This document shows, in pieces, positions 6,792 to 12,474 of a stretch of 12,474 nucleotides of DNA. The stretch lies in contig DJUV01000179.1 of the NCBI GenBank assembly GCA_002440625.1, forward strand, positions 1 through 12,474, in the 5' to 3' direction. The notes under the pieces are model-generated. The model worked only from the letters and a program-made list of their open reading frames with translations. It did no database searches and was not told where the DNA came from. The stretch's first letter is position 1, and each line of letters opens with the position of its first letter. Origin of the DNA: Rhodobacteraceae bacterium UBA6273. GTDB taxonomy: Bacteria > Pseudomonadota > Alphaproteobacteria > Rhodobacterales > Rhodobacteraceae. The position numbers and the translations under genes were made by a program.

Positions 6792-6832
6792 CTGCCGGCG
6801 CCCCCCAAGGGCATCAGTGTGGGCGCCTGCAG
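6792..6832. terminator. GC-rich hairpin between convergent ccoS and nagB
   Basis: CTGC-C-GGCGCCC (6792-6803) pairs with GGGCGCC-T-GCAG (6821-6832): eleven base pairs with one internal mismatch and a 17-base loop. It lies 20 bases after the ccoS stop, at a convergent junction, where a two-way terminator is expected. There is no T-run after it, so it is not a textbook intrinsic terminator. Confidence 0.4.
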
Positions 6833-6853
6833 GCGTGTCGGCGGACGCTGGGC

Positions 6854-6879
6854 GCGCAGCTCAGGCAACGAGGCTGCGC
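6854..6879. terminator. Second hairpin at the convergent junction
   Basis: GCGCAGC (6854-6860) pairs exactly with GCTGCGC (6873-6879) around a 12-base loop, just beyond the nagB stop codon on the minus strand. No T-run follows in either direction. It could help end the nagB transcript, but the call is weak. Confidence 0.25.
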
Positions 6880-6891
6880 TGAGGCGATCAC

Positions 6892-7671
6892 TCAGATCTC
6901 GGCCTCGCGCCCGCCGGGATGGACGCAGTCGAAATAGTCGCGCAAGGCCAGTCGCGATGCCGCCGCCTCGTCCAGCACCACGACCGCCTTCCGGTGCATC
7001 TGCAAGGCCGAGGCCGGGCAGGAGGCGGAGAGGGGGCCTTCGATCATCGCGGCGGTAGCAGCGGCCTTGCCTTCGCCGTAGGCCAGAAGCAGCACCTCAT
7101 CGGCGTTCAGGATGGTGCCGATACCCATGGTGATGGCCATGCGCGGCACATCCTCGGGCCGGTCGAAGAACCGCGCGTTGGCGGCGCGGGTCGAAGGGGT
7201 CAGGGTCTTGATCCGGGTGAGGGAAGCGAGGCTCGACGTCGGCTCGTTGAATCCGATATGGCCATTGGCGCCAAGCCCCAGAAGCTGCAAGCCGATCCCG
7301 CCCGCCGCCGCGATTGCGGCCTCATAGCCTGCCGCCTCGGCCGCAGGATCGGCGGCATCGCCGCGCGGAAGAAGGGCGGCACCGGGCGCCATGTCGACAT
7401 GGTCGAAAAGCTGCTCGCGCATATAGCGCCAATAGGAACAGGGATGATCGGGAGCCACGCCCACATATTCGTCGAGGTTGAACGACCGCGCCTTGGCGAA
7501 GCTGAGGGTTCCGGCCCGGTGGGCAGCGATCAGCCTGGCATAGACCGCCTCCATCGTGCCGCCCGTCGCAAGCCCGAGAACCGTCGCGGGCGCCTGCCGC
7601 AACCGGTCGGCGATCAGCCCGGCAACCCTGTCTGCCGCAGTATCTGCGTCGGGAAGGATCAGGATCTTCAT
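6892..7671 (-). CDS. nagB: Glucosamine-6-phosphate deaminase (NagB family)
   Basis: NagB converts glucosamine 6-phosphate to fructose 6-phosphate and ammonia in the cytoplasm. The 259-residue protein has the phosphate loop GLATGGTM (33-40), the catalytic NLDEYVG (D67 as general base), and GANGHIGFNEP with H138 and E143 of the charge relay. Asn136 stands where E. coli NagB has Asp141; I recall Asn in other active NagB proteins such as the Bacillus type, so this is not a sign of inactivity. GEGKAAA (K202) is also typical. The ATG overlaps the RidA stop (ATGA), so the two are coupled. Being last in a sugar-uptake operon supports amino-sugar use, but a NagB-fold isomerase with a different substrate cannot be excluded. 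Confidence 0.9.
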   Translation of the reverse strand: MKILILPDADTAADRVAGLIADRLRQAPATVLGLATGGTMEAVYARLIAAHRAGTLSFAKARSFNLDEYVGVAPDHPCSYWRYMREQLFDHVDMAPGAALLPRGDAADPAAEAAGYEAAIAAAGGIGLQLLGLGANGHIGFNEPTSSLASLTRIKTLTPSTRAANARFFDRPEDVPRMAITMGIGTILNADEVLLLAYGEGKAAATAAMIEGPLSASCPASALQMHRKAVVVLDEAAASRLALRDYFDCVHPGGREAEI

Positions 7672-8060
7672 AGCGGCTTCCAGGCGACCGCGTCGATCTC
7701 CACCTTGGCATCGACCATCAGCCGCGACTGCACGGTCGAACGCGCAGGCGGATTGGGGCCGAAGTGCTTTTCGAAGACCGAGTTGAAGCTTGAAAAGTCG
7801 CGCGGATCGTCAAGCCAGCAGGTGACCTTGATCACATCCTCAAGCCCGCAACCGGCGAGCGCCAACACCGCCTTGATATTCGCGATCACCTGTTCGGTCT
7901 GGGCGACGATGCCGCCCGGCACGACCTCACCGCCCACGGTCGGCACCTGGCCCGAGACATGGACATAGTCGCCGGCCCGGACCGCCCTGGCGAAGGGGCG
8001 CCGCTGGCCACCGGCCTGCGGGTCGGCGATGTCATAGCGGACAAGGCGCGGGTCGGACAT
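7668..8060 (-). CDS. RidA/YjgF/UK114-family protein, probable enamine/imine deaminase
   Basis: RidA proteins hydrolyse reactive enamine/imine intermediates released by PLP or amine-forming enzymes. The 130-residue product has the family core: YVHVSGQVP near residues 32-40, the helix with IANIKAVLALAGCGLEDVIKV, and PARSTVQ with R107 at the position of the catalytic Arg105 of RidA, followed by VEIDAVAW (E121). A ribosome binding site, GGAG, lies seven bases before ATG 8060. Its stop overlaps the nagB start, and both genes probably share the promoter at 8093-8122. Its place beside NagB suggests that a deamination product of the pathway needs handling, or that it is itself a pathway deaminase; its exact subfamily is uncertain. 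Confidence 0.9.
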   Translation of the reverse strand: MSDPRLVRYDIADPQAGGQRRPFARAVRAGDYVHVSGQVPTVGGEVVPGGIVAQTEQVIANIKAVLALAGCGLEDVIKVTCWLDDPRDFSSFNSVFEKHFGPNPPARSTVQSRLMVDAKVEIDAVAWKPL

Positions 8061-8077
8061 GGTGGCACTCCGGGGCG

Positions 8078-8089
8078 AAGGAATTCCTT
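8078..8089. promoter_or_regulatory. Perfect 12-bp palindrome upstream of the RidA gene, operator candidate
   Basis: AAGGAATTCCTT is a perfect palindrome lying just downstream of the candidate -10 box, roughly where transcription of the RidA-NagB pair would start. Repressors of sugar operons often bind such sites. It is AT-rich against a GC-rich background, which makes chance occurrence somewhat less likely. Confidence 0.35.
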
Positions 8090-8092
8090 TTC

Positions 8093-8122
8093 ACTATACG
8101 CCCGATCAGCGCCATCATTCAA
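8093..8122 (-). promoter_or_regulatory. Candidate sigma-70 promoter for the RidA-nagB pair
   Basis: On the minus strand, TTGAAT (8122-8117) is followed after 18 bases by TATAGT (8098-8093), a close match to consensus in GC-rich DNA. It lies in the only sizeable gap of the operon (107 bp between the AGE-family gene and the RidA gene), about 30 bases before the RidA start codon. It would let RidA and NagB be made separately from the upstream genes. Confidence 0.55.
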
Positions 8123-8167
8123 GAAAGCGGCGCGGATTCTGAAGGCGATCTGTAATTCATTTTCTCA

Positions 8168-9412
8168 TCAGTCGCCGAACCGCGGCAATGTCGTCGTATT
8201 CCGCGACAGGCCCGGCGACAGCGGGAAGAGCGCCGCCTGAATCGAATGATAGATGTCCGGCTTGCCGCGGAACTGGGTGTCGGCGGGCCGGTTGTTCGCG
8301 TCAAGCTCAGGGAACCAGCCGCCCCGCGCGTGGTCGATGAGGTGCAGGTCGGCGAAGTCCCAGAGCCTGCGGTAGCAGCGATCATCCGCCGCCCGCTGGT
8401 CGAGCTTGATGAGCGCCGCCATCGCACCGATCGCCTCGGTTACCGGCCACCAGTAGCGCGCGGGATTGTCGACGCTTCCGTCAAAGCCAAGCGTATAGGC
8501 CAAGCCGCCGCGTTCCTCGTCCCAGGCATCCGACAGCGCCTGTTCTATCAGCCTTCGGGCGCGGCAGGGCGCGCCATTGTCGGGGCGTCCCGCCAGATCC
8601 CAGTATTGAAGCTGAAGGCGTCCAAGCTCGAAGGAATGGCCGGGCGTGGTGCCGGCGGGGCGAAACATCGGATTGCCGGCATAGGCGCGGTCGATTTCCC
8701 AACTGTCGGTGTAATGCTCCGGCAGCCGCCAGCCTTCCGCGGGGGCCATGCGGGTGACGAAGAAATCGAGGATGCGGCCGGCGCGGGTCAGGAACACTTC
8801 CCGCCCCGTCGCCTCAAAGGCGGCCAGAAGCGCCTCGACCCCGTGCATGTTGGCGTTCATGCCGCGGTAACTGGAAAACGGCGTCCAGTCGCGGTTCCAT
8901 TCGTCGCAGAAGAGTCCGGGGCCGTCCTCCCAGAAATGGCGGTTGAGCACGGCGAAGGCATCATCGATCAGCTCACCGGCATCGGGATGCCCGGCCTGCT
9001 TGGCGCTGGCGCCGGCCAGAAGCACGAAGACGTGGCCGTAGGCAAGCTTTCGCCCGTCTGCCACTTGGTCGCCATTCAGTGCCCAGACATAGCCGCAGCG
9101 ATCAGCGTCCCAGTGGTGGCTGGCGAGATAGGCCATGCCGTGATCGACGATTGTATCGGCGCCGGGCAGACCGGCGAGATGGCCGAGGGCATAGGAATGC
9201 ACCAGTCTGGTGGTGGTGTGCAGTTCCTGCGTGTCGTCGGGCAGCGGGCGGCCGTCGAGGTCCAGCGTATGAAAGCCGGGGCCGGCGCGCAGGCTGGCGC
9301 GGAAGAAATCGAACTGCCGCCGGGCATCGGCCTGAAGGAAGGCGCGGTGCGCGGCATCGTCGAGCAAGAGGCCGGAGTTCAGGGTGGCGTCGGGGTTGGA
9401 AACATCGGTCAT
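8168..9412 (-). CDS. AGE-family sugar epimerase/isomerase (YihS-like)
   Basis: AGE-family (alpha/alpha)6-barrel enzymes interconvert aldoses and ketoses, or epimerise C2 of GlcNAc-type sugars, without needing phosphorylated substrates. The 414-residue protein keeps the active-site set: H190 in MNANMHG, H259 and E262 in PGHSFELGRL, E326 in PVTEAIGA, and H389 in GKPDIYHSIQA, matching the H-H-E-E-H spacing of E. coli YihS. R69 in TTTRLVHSY is also typical. The arrangement is closer to YihS-type aldose-ketose isomerases than to N-acetylglucosamine 2-epimerases, but substrate cannot be read from sequence. The ATG at 9412 lies four bases after the stop of the upstream TPP-enzyme gene, so the two are probably coupled and act in succession. 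Confidence 0.87.
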   Translation of the reverse strand: MTDVSNPDATLNSGLLLDDAAHRAFLQADARRQFDFFRASLRAGPGFHTLDLDGRPLPDDTQELHTTTRLVHSYALGHLAGLPGADTIVDHGMAYLASHHWDADRCGYVWALNGDQVADGRKLAYGHVFVLLAGASAKQAGHPDAGELIDDAFAVLNRHFWEDGPGLFCDEWNRDWTPFSSYRGMNANMHGVEALLAAFEATGREVFLTRAGRILDFFVTRMAPAEGWRLPEHYTDSWEIDRAYAGNPMFRPAGTTPGHSFELGRLQLQYWDLAGRPDNGAPCRARRLIEQALSDAWDEERGGLAYTLGFDGSVDNPARYWWPVTEAIGAMAALIKLDQRAADDRCYRRLWDFADLHLIDHARGGWFPELDANNRPADTQFRGKPDIYHSIQAALFPLSPGLSRNTTTLPRFGD

Positions 9413-9416
9413 TTAG

Positions 9417-11798
9417 TCAGCTCGCCAATGGGGTCAGGTAACGTTCGCTCCGCCCCGGATGGAAGGCGCGCGCAGCATGCAGGATCGCGTTCGCGTCAAT
9501 CCCATGCAAGTGGTAGACGTCCTCGACGGTGCCGGCCTGGCCAAAATGTTCCACCCCGAGCGACTTGATCCGATGGCCCCGCACCCCGCCAAGCCAACTC
9601 AGCCCCGCGGGATGGCCATCGGCCAACGTGACGATGCCGACATCGCGCGGCACCTCTGCCAGTAGCCGTTCGACATGGGCGAGGGCGCCCGTCTGTCCGC
9701 GCTGGCGGGCGCGTTCGGCAGCTTGCCAGCCGGCGTTCAGCCGGTCGGCCGAGGTGACGGCGAGGATGCCGACATCGCGCGCGCCTTCGGCCAAAAGCCC
9801 GGCTGCGCGAATCGCCTCGGGCGCCACGACGCCGGTATAGGCGATCACGACCGAACTTGCCGACCCGGGGGGCCTCAGCCAGTAGCCGCCGTCGATCACC
9901 TGCCGCGCGAGGGCGTTGTCCATCGTCCGCTGCGGCTGGTCGAGCGGCACGGTAGAGAGGCGCAGATAGACCGAGCCGCCCTTTTCATCGCGAAGCCAGT
10001 TCTGCTCTTCCGCCGGGTTGGAGCCATCGCGCTGAAGGTAGTCGAAGCTCCAGTGCAGGATCGCCGCCAGTTCGTCGGCGAAGGCCGGCTCGAATGCCGC
10101 GAGGCCGTCCTGCGCCATGCCGATCAGCGGGGTCGAGATCGACTGATGCGCGCCGCCCTCATGGCTGAGCGAAACGCCCGAAGGCGTTGCGGCGAGGATG
10201 AAGCGCGCATCCTGATAGCAGGCGTAGTTCAGCGCATCGAGGCCGCGGCAGATGAAGGGGTCGTAGACCGTGCCGACCGGCAGAAGCCGCTGGCCGAAGA
10301 GTCCGTGCGACAGGCCAAGGGCGCCGAGGAAGGTGAAAAGGTTGTTCTCGGCGATGCCAAGCTCGACGTGCCGCCCACCCGGTCCGCGCGCCCATTTCTG
10401 GGCCGAGGCGATGTCTTCCTCGCGAAAGACATCCGCCGCCGGTTCCCGCGCGAAAAGGCCGGTCTTGTTGATCCAGGGCCCCAGATTGGTCGAGACGGAC
10501 ACGTCCGGGGAGGTCGTGACGATCCGCTCGGCCAGATCCGGGGCCCCGGACGCGATCGCGGACAGGAGACGGCCAAAGGCCTCCTGCGTTGCGACGCGTT
10601 CCTTGAAGGTCACTTCGGCCGGGGCGCGGACAGGGACCGAAGTGGCGGCGGGCCGGGTTATGCGGGCGAAAGCAACCTCGGCAAGATGCGCCTCGACTGC
10701 CGCGCGCTCAGGGCCGAGGCCGGCGAACCGTTCCCATTCCGCGCCCTCGGCGATGCCCATGGCCTGCCGCAGGCCCTCGACCTGCGCTGTGGTCAGGATG
10801 CCGGCGTGGTTGTCCTTGTGGCCGGCCAGCGGCAGGCCGTGGCCCTTGACGGTATAGCAAAGGAAGAGGATCGGCCGGTCATGGTCGATGGCCTTCATCG
10901 TATCGGCCAGAAGCCCCACGTCATGGCCGGCGAGATTGGTCATCACCTGCGACAGTCCGGCATCATCATAGCCCGCCAGAAGAGCCAGCGCAGCGTTGTC
11001 GCCCGTGAAGTCGGCCTCCAGCCGCGCCCGCCAGGCCGCACCTCCCTTGAAGGTCAGCGCGGAATAAAGCCCGTTGTCGCAGGCGTCGATCCAGGCGCGG
11101 AGCCTTTCGCCGCCGGGGCGGGCGAAGGCTTCCTCCATCAGGCGGCCGTATTTCAGCTCGACCACGTCCCAGCCGCAGGCCAGGAAGATGTCGCGGAACC
11201 GGGCGCTGAGGCCTTCGCTGACCACGCCGTCCAGCGACTGGCGGTTGTAGTCTACGATCCACCAGCAGTTCCTGAGGCCGTGCTTGGCCCCTTCCAAGAG
11301 CGCCTCGTAGATGTTGCCCTCGTCCAGTTCGGCATCGCCGACCAGCGCGATCATCCGGCCTTCGGGGCCCTTCAGCCAGCCGTGGCCTTGCAGGTAATCC
11401 TGCACCATGCTGGCAAAGGCGGTGATCGCCACGCCCATCCCGACCGAACCGGTGGAGAAATCGACGCCGTCCCTGTCCTTGGTGCGCGACGGGTAAGGCT
11501 GCGCTCCGCCGAGGGCGCGGAAGTTCTGCAACTGCTCCAGCGTCTGGTTGCCCAGAAGATACTGGATCGCATGAAAGACCGGGCTGGCATGCGGCTTCAC
11601 TGCGACCCTGTCTTCGGGCCGCAGCACCTCGAAGTAAAGCGCGTTCAGGATCGCGTTCATCGACGCGGAGGAGGCCTGATGCCCGCCGACCTTGATCGTG
11701 CCTTTCGGGCGGATGTTGTTGGCGTGGTGGATCATCCAGGTCGAAAGCCAGAGCGTCCTTGCCGCCAGCGCGGCGCGGATGTCGTCGATGCCGGCCAT
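9417..11798 (-). CDS. Single-chain TPP-dependent transketolase / pyruvate dehydrogenase E1 (AceE)-like enzyme
   Basis: The 793-residue protein carries all three transketolase-fold domains in one chain. Visible are KVGGHQAS with H40 (TPP site), the Mg/TPP motif beginning GDAELDEGN (D155) and ending at N185 in DYNRQSLDGVV, VKGHGLPLAGHKDNH (active-site histidine region, about 318-331), and GIAENN with E484, which activates the cofactor pyrimidine ring. Local sequence, such as the RQSLDG stretch and SHEGGAHQS, is closer to homodimeric AceE than to TktA. AceE is near 890 residues; about 65 N-terminal residues, including the part that docks to the E2 core, are missing. No E2 or E3 gene adjoins. The start at 11798 (MAGIDDIR) follows the ABC gene stop by four bases; longer starts would overlap that gene. 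A free-standing ketol-transfer or decarboxylating role is inferred; the substrate is unknown. Confidence 0.85.
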   Translation of the reverse strand: MAGIDDIRAALAARTLWLSTWMIHHANNIRPKGTIKVGGHQASSASMNAILNALYFEVLRPEDRVAVKPHASPVFHAIQYLLGNQTLEQLQNFRALGGAQPYPSRTKDRDGVDFSTGSVGMGVAITAFASMVQDYLQGHGWLKGPEGRMIALVGDAELDEGNIYEALLEGAKHGLRNCWWIVDYNRQSLDGVVSEGLSARFRDIFLACGWDVVELKYGRLMEEAFARPGGERLRAWIDACDNGLYSALTFKGGAAWRARLEADFTGDNAALALLAGYDDAGLSQVMTNLAGHDVGLLADTMKAIDHDRPILFLCYTVKGHGLPLAGHKDNHAGILTTAQVEGLRQAMGIAEGAEWERFAGLGPERAAVEAHLAEVAFARITRPAATSVPVRAPAEVTFKERVATQEAFGRLLSAIASGAPDLAERIVTTSPDVSVSTNLGPWINKTGLFAREPAADVFREEDIASAQKWARGPGGRHVELGIAENNLFTFLGALGLSHGLFGQRLLPVGTVYDPFICRGLDALNYACYQDARFILAATPSGVSLSHEGGAHQSISTPLIGMAQDGLAAFEPAFADELAAILHWSFDYLQRDGSNPAEEQNWLRDEKGGSVYLRLSTVPLDQPQRTMDNALARQVIDGGYWLRPPGSASSVVIAYTGVVAPEAIRAAGLLAEGARDVGILAVTSADRLNAGWQAAERARQRGQTGALAHVERLLAEVPRDVGIVTLADGHPAGLSWLGGVRGHRIKSLGVEHFGQAGTVEDVYHLHGIDANAILHAARAFHPGRSERYLTPLAS

Positions 11799-11802
11799 TC
11801 GC

Positions 11803-12474
11803 TCAGACCCCTGTCGCCGCAAGGGCGCGCCCGTCACGGGCGAAAAGATGCGCATGTTCGGGCCTGATCCTGAGGCCGAGCCGGTCGCCGCTTCGGGCCG
11901 GAACATTGCCCCTGACCCGCGCCATGATCGGGCCAAGCCCTTCGACGACCGTATAGACGTTGGTATCCGATCCCAGATGCTCGATCACGTCGGCAACGGC
12001 ATCGAGATCGCCGGTGCCGGGTTCAACCACGTCGACATGTTCGGGCCGGATGCCAAGTTCGGCGGCGCGGCCGGCGCCGGCATGGTCGGGCAGGACGATG
12101 CGCGCGCCGCTGGCGAGCCGGACGGCACTGGCGCCATCCGGGGCGGCGGCGACCACGTTCATGGTGGGAGAGCCGATGAACTGCGCCACGAACCGGTTGG
12201 CGGGGCGCTCATAAAGCTCAAGCGGGCTGCCGACCTGCTGGATGACGCCGCCGTTCAGGACCACGATCCGGTCGGCGAGCGTCAGCGCCTCCACCTGATC
12301 ATGGGTGACATAGACCATCGTGGTGCCAAGCCGCTGATGCAGGCGCGCAATCTCAAGCCGCATCTCGACGCGGAGGGCGGCATCGAGGTTCGACAGCGGT
12401 TCGTCGAAAAGAAAGGCGCGCGGATCGCGGACGATGGCGCGGCCCATGGCGACGCGCTGGCGCTGGCCGCCGGA
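11803..12474 (-). CDS. Sugar ABC transporter ATP-binding protein, MalK/UgpC type (5' end beyond the right edge)
   Basis: This is the energising ATPase of a CUT1-type importer for sugars or polyols at the inner membrane. The 223 visible residues begin exactly at the ABC signature [13 protein letters not shown] and continue with Walker B (FLFDEP), the D-loop SNLDA, the H-loop in [14 protein letters not shown], and a C-terminal regulatory TOBE domain containing GIRPEHV and IRPEHAHLF. Walker A lies outside the window. The stop is four bases before the TPP-enzyme start. Binding protein and permease genes are expected further right. Together with the downstream isomerase and TPP enzyme this defines the operon as sugar uptake and breakdown. 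Confidence 0.93.
   Translation of the reverse strand, partial: SGGQRQRVAMGRAIVRDPRAFLFDEPLSNLDAALRVEMRLEIARLHQRLGTTMVYVTHDQVEALTLADRIVVLNGGVIQQVGSPLELYERPANRFVAQFIGSPTMNVVAAAPDGASAVRLASGARIVLPDHAGAGRAAELGIRPEHVDVVEPGTGDLDAVADVIEHLGSDTNVYTVVEGLGPIMARVRGNVPARSGDRLGLRIRPEHAHLFARDGRALAATGV

Noticed and set aside
6824..6835. Palindrome CGCCTGCAGGCG after ccoS as an operator
   Set aside because: It lies in a convergent 3' region and is part of a larger GC-rich hairpin, so a transcription-end role is more likely than regulation.
7252..7272. Asn instead of Asp next to the catalytic His in NagB, considered as an inactivating change
   Set aside because: Asn at this position is, as I recall, found in functional NagB proteins of other bacteria, and the remaining catalytic residues are present.
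8246..9568. A 440-codon plus-strand frame opposite the AGE-family gene
   Set aside because: Antisense shadow; the minus-strand protein has all AGE active-site residues, whereas this one looks like no protein family.
8168..11798. Direct assignment of the operon to sulfoquinovose breakdown because of the YihS-like isomerase and transketolase-like enzyme
   Set aside because: No sulfoquinovosidase, SLA reductase or sulfolactaldehyde-handling gene is visible, the TPP enzyme is single-chain and AceE-like rather than split, and NagB/RidA point elsewhere.
9675..11867. A 730-codon open frame on the plus strand opposite the TPP-enzyme gene
   Set aside because: It is the antisense of a recognisable, motif-rich protein. 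High GC leaves few stops on the opposite strand, and its product shows no family pattern.

Overview
The window looks like a chromosomal segment of a GC-rich alphaproteobacterium, most likely of Rhodobacterales type. The grounds are strong G/C bias at third codon positions, an alphaproteobacterial-looking cbb3 oxidase cluster, and a CUT1-type sugar ABC operon. This placement is inference; there is no rRNA or tRNA to confirm it.

Layout. (1) Positions 1-1217, minus strand: most of a UbiD-family prenylated-FMN decarboxylase, whose 3' end lies beyond the left edge. (2) Positions 1218-1759: a gap of about 540 bp with two back-to-back promoter candidates, each overlapped by a small dyad, and a short unidentified minus-strand reading frame. 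(3) Positions 1760-6772, plus strand: a tightly packed run of an Rrf2/NsrR-like Fe-S regulator, ccoN, ccoO, ccoQ, ccoP, a 52-residue membrane protein with two cysteines, a DUF2189 membrane protein, and ccoS. Most junctions overlap by a few bases, so this is probably one transcript. It encodes a complete high-affinity cbb3-type cytochrome c oxidase with two poorly characterised membrane proteins placed between ccoP and ccoS. The usual ccoGHI maturation genes are absent here and presumably supplied in trans. (4) Positions 6773-6891: a convergent junction with GC-rich hairpins. (5) Positions 6892-12474, minus strand: a sugar-catabolism operon read right to left. It holds an ABC importer ATPase (5' end outside the window), a single-chain AceE-like/transketolase-like TPP enzyme, an AGE/YihS-family sugar isomerase or epimerase, a RidA-family protein and a NagB-type glucosamine-6-phosphate deaminase. 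RidA-NagB has its own good sigma-70-type promoter candidate.

How the parts may work together. The cco cluster reduces O2 at low oxygen. Its first gene would sense NO, O2 or Fe-S status and so tie oxidase synthesis to nitrosative or redox stress (inference). In the right-hand operon, an imported sugar could be isomerised by the AGE-family enzyme and then cleaved by the TPP enzyme, which lacks most of the AceE N-terminal region and has no E2/E3 partner nearby. RidA and NagB suggest that an amino sugar or an imine/enamine intermediate is involved. The substrate cannot be named from this window. The two most interesting items are this isomerase plus stand-alone TPP-enzyme operon and the regulator-led cbb3 cluster with its accessory membrane proteins.
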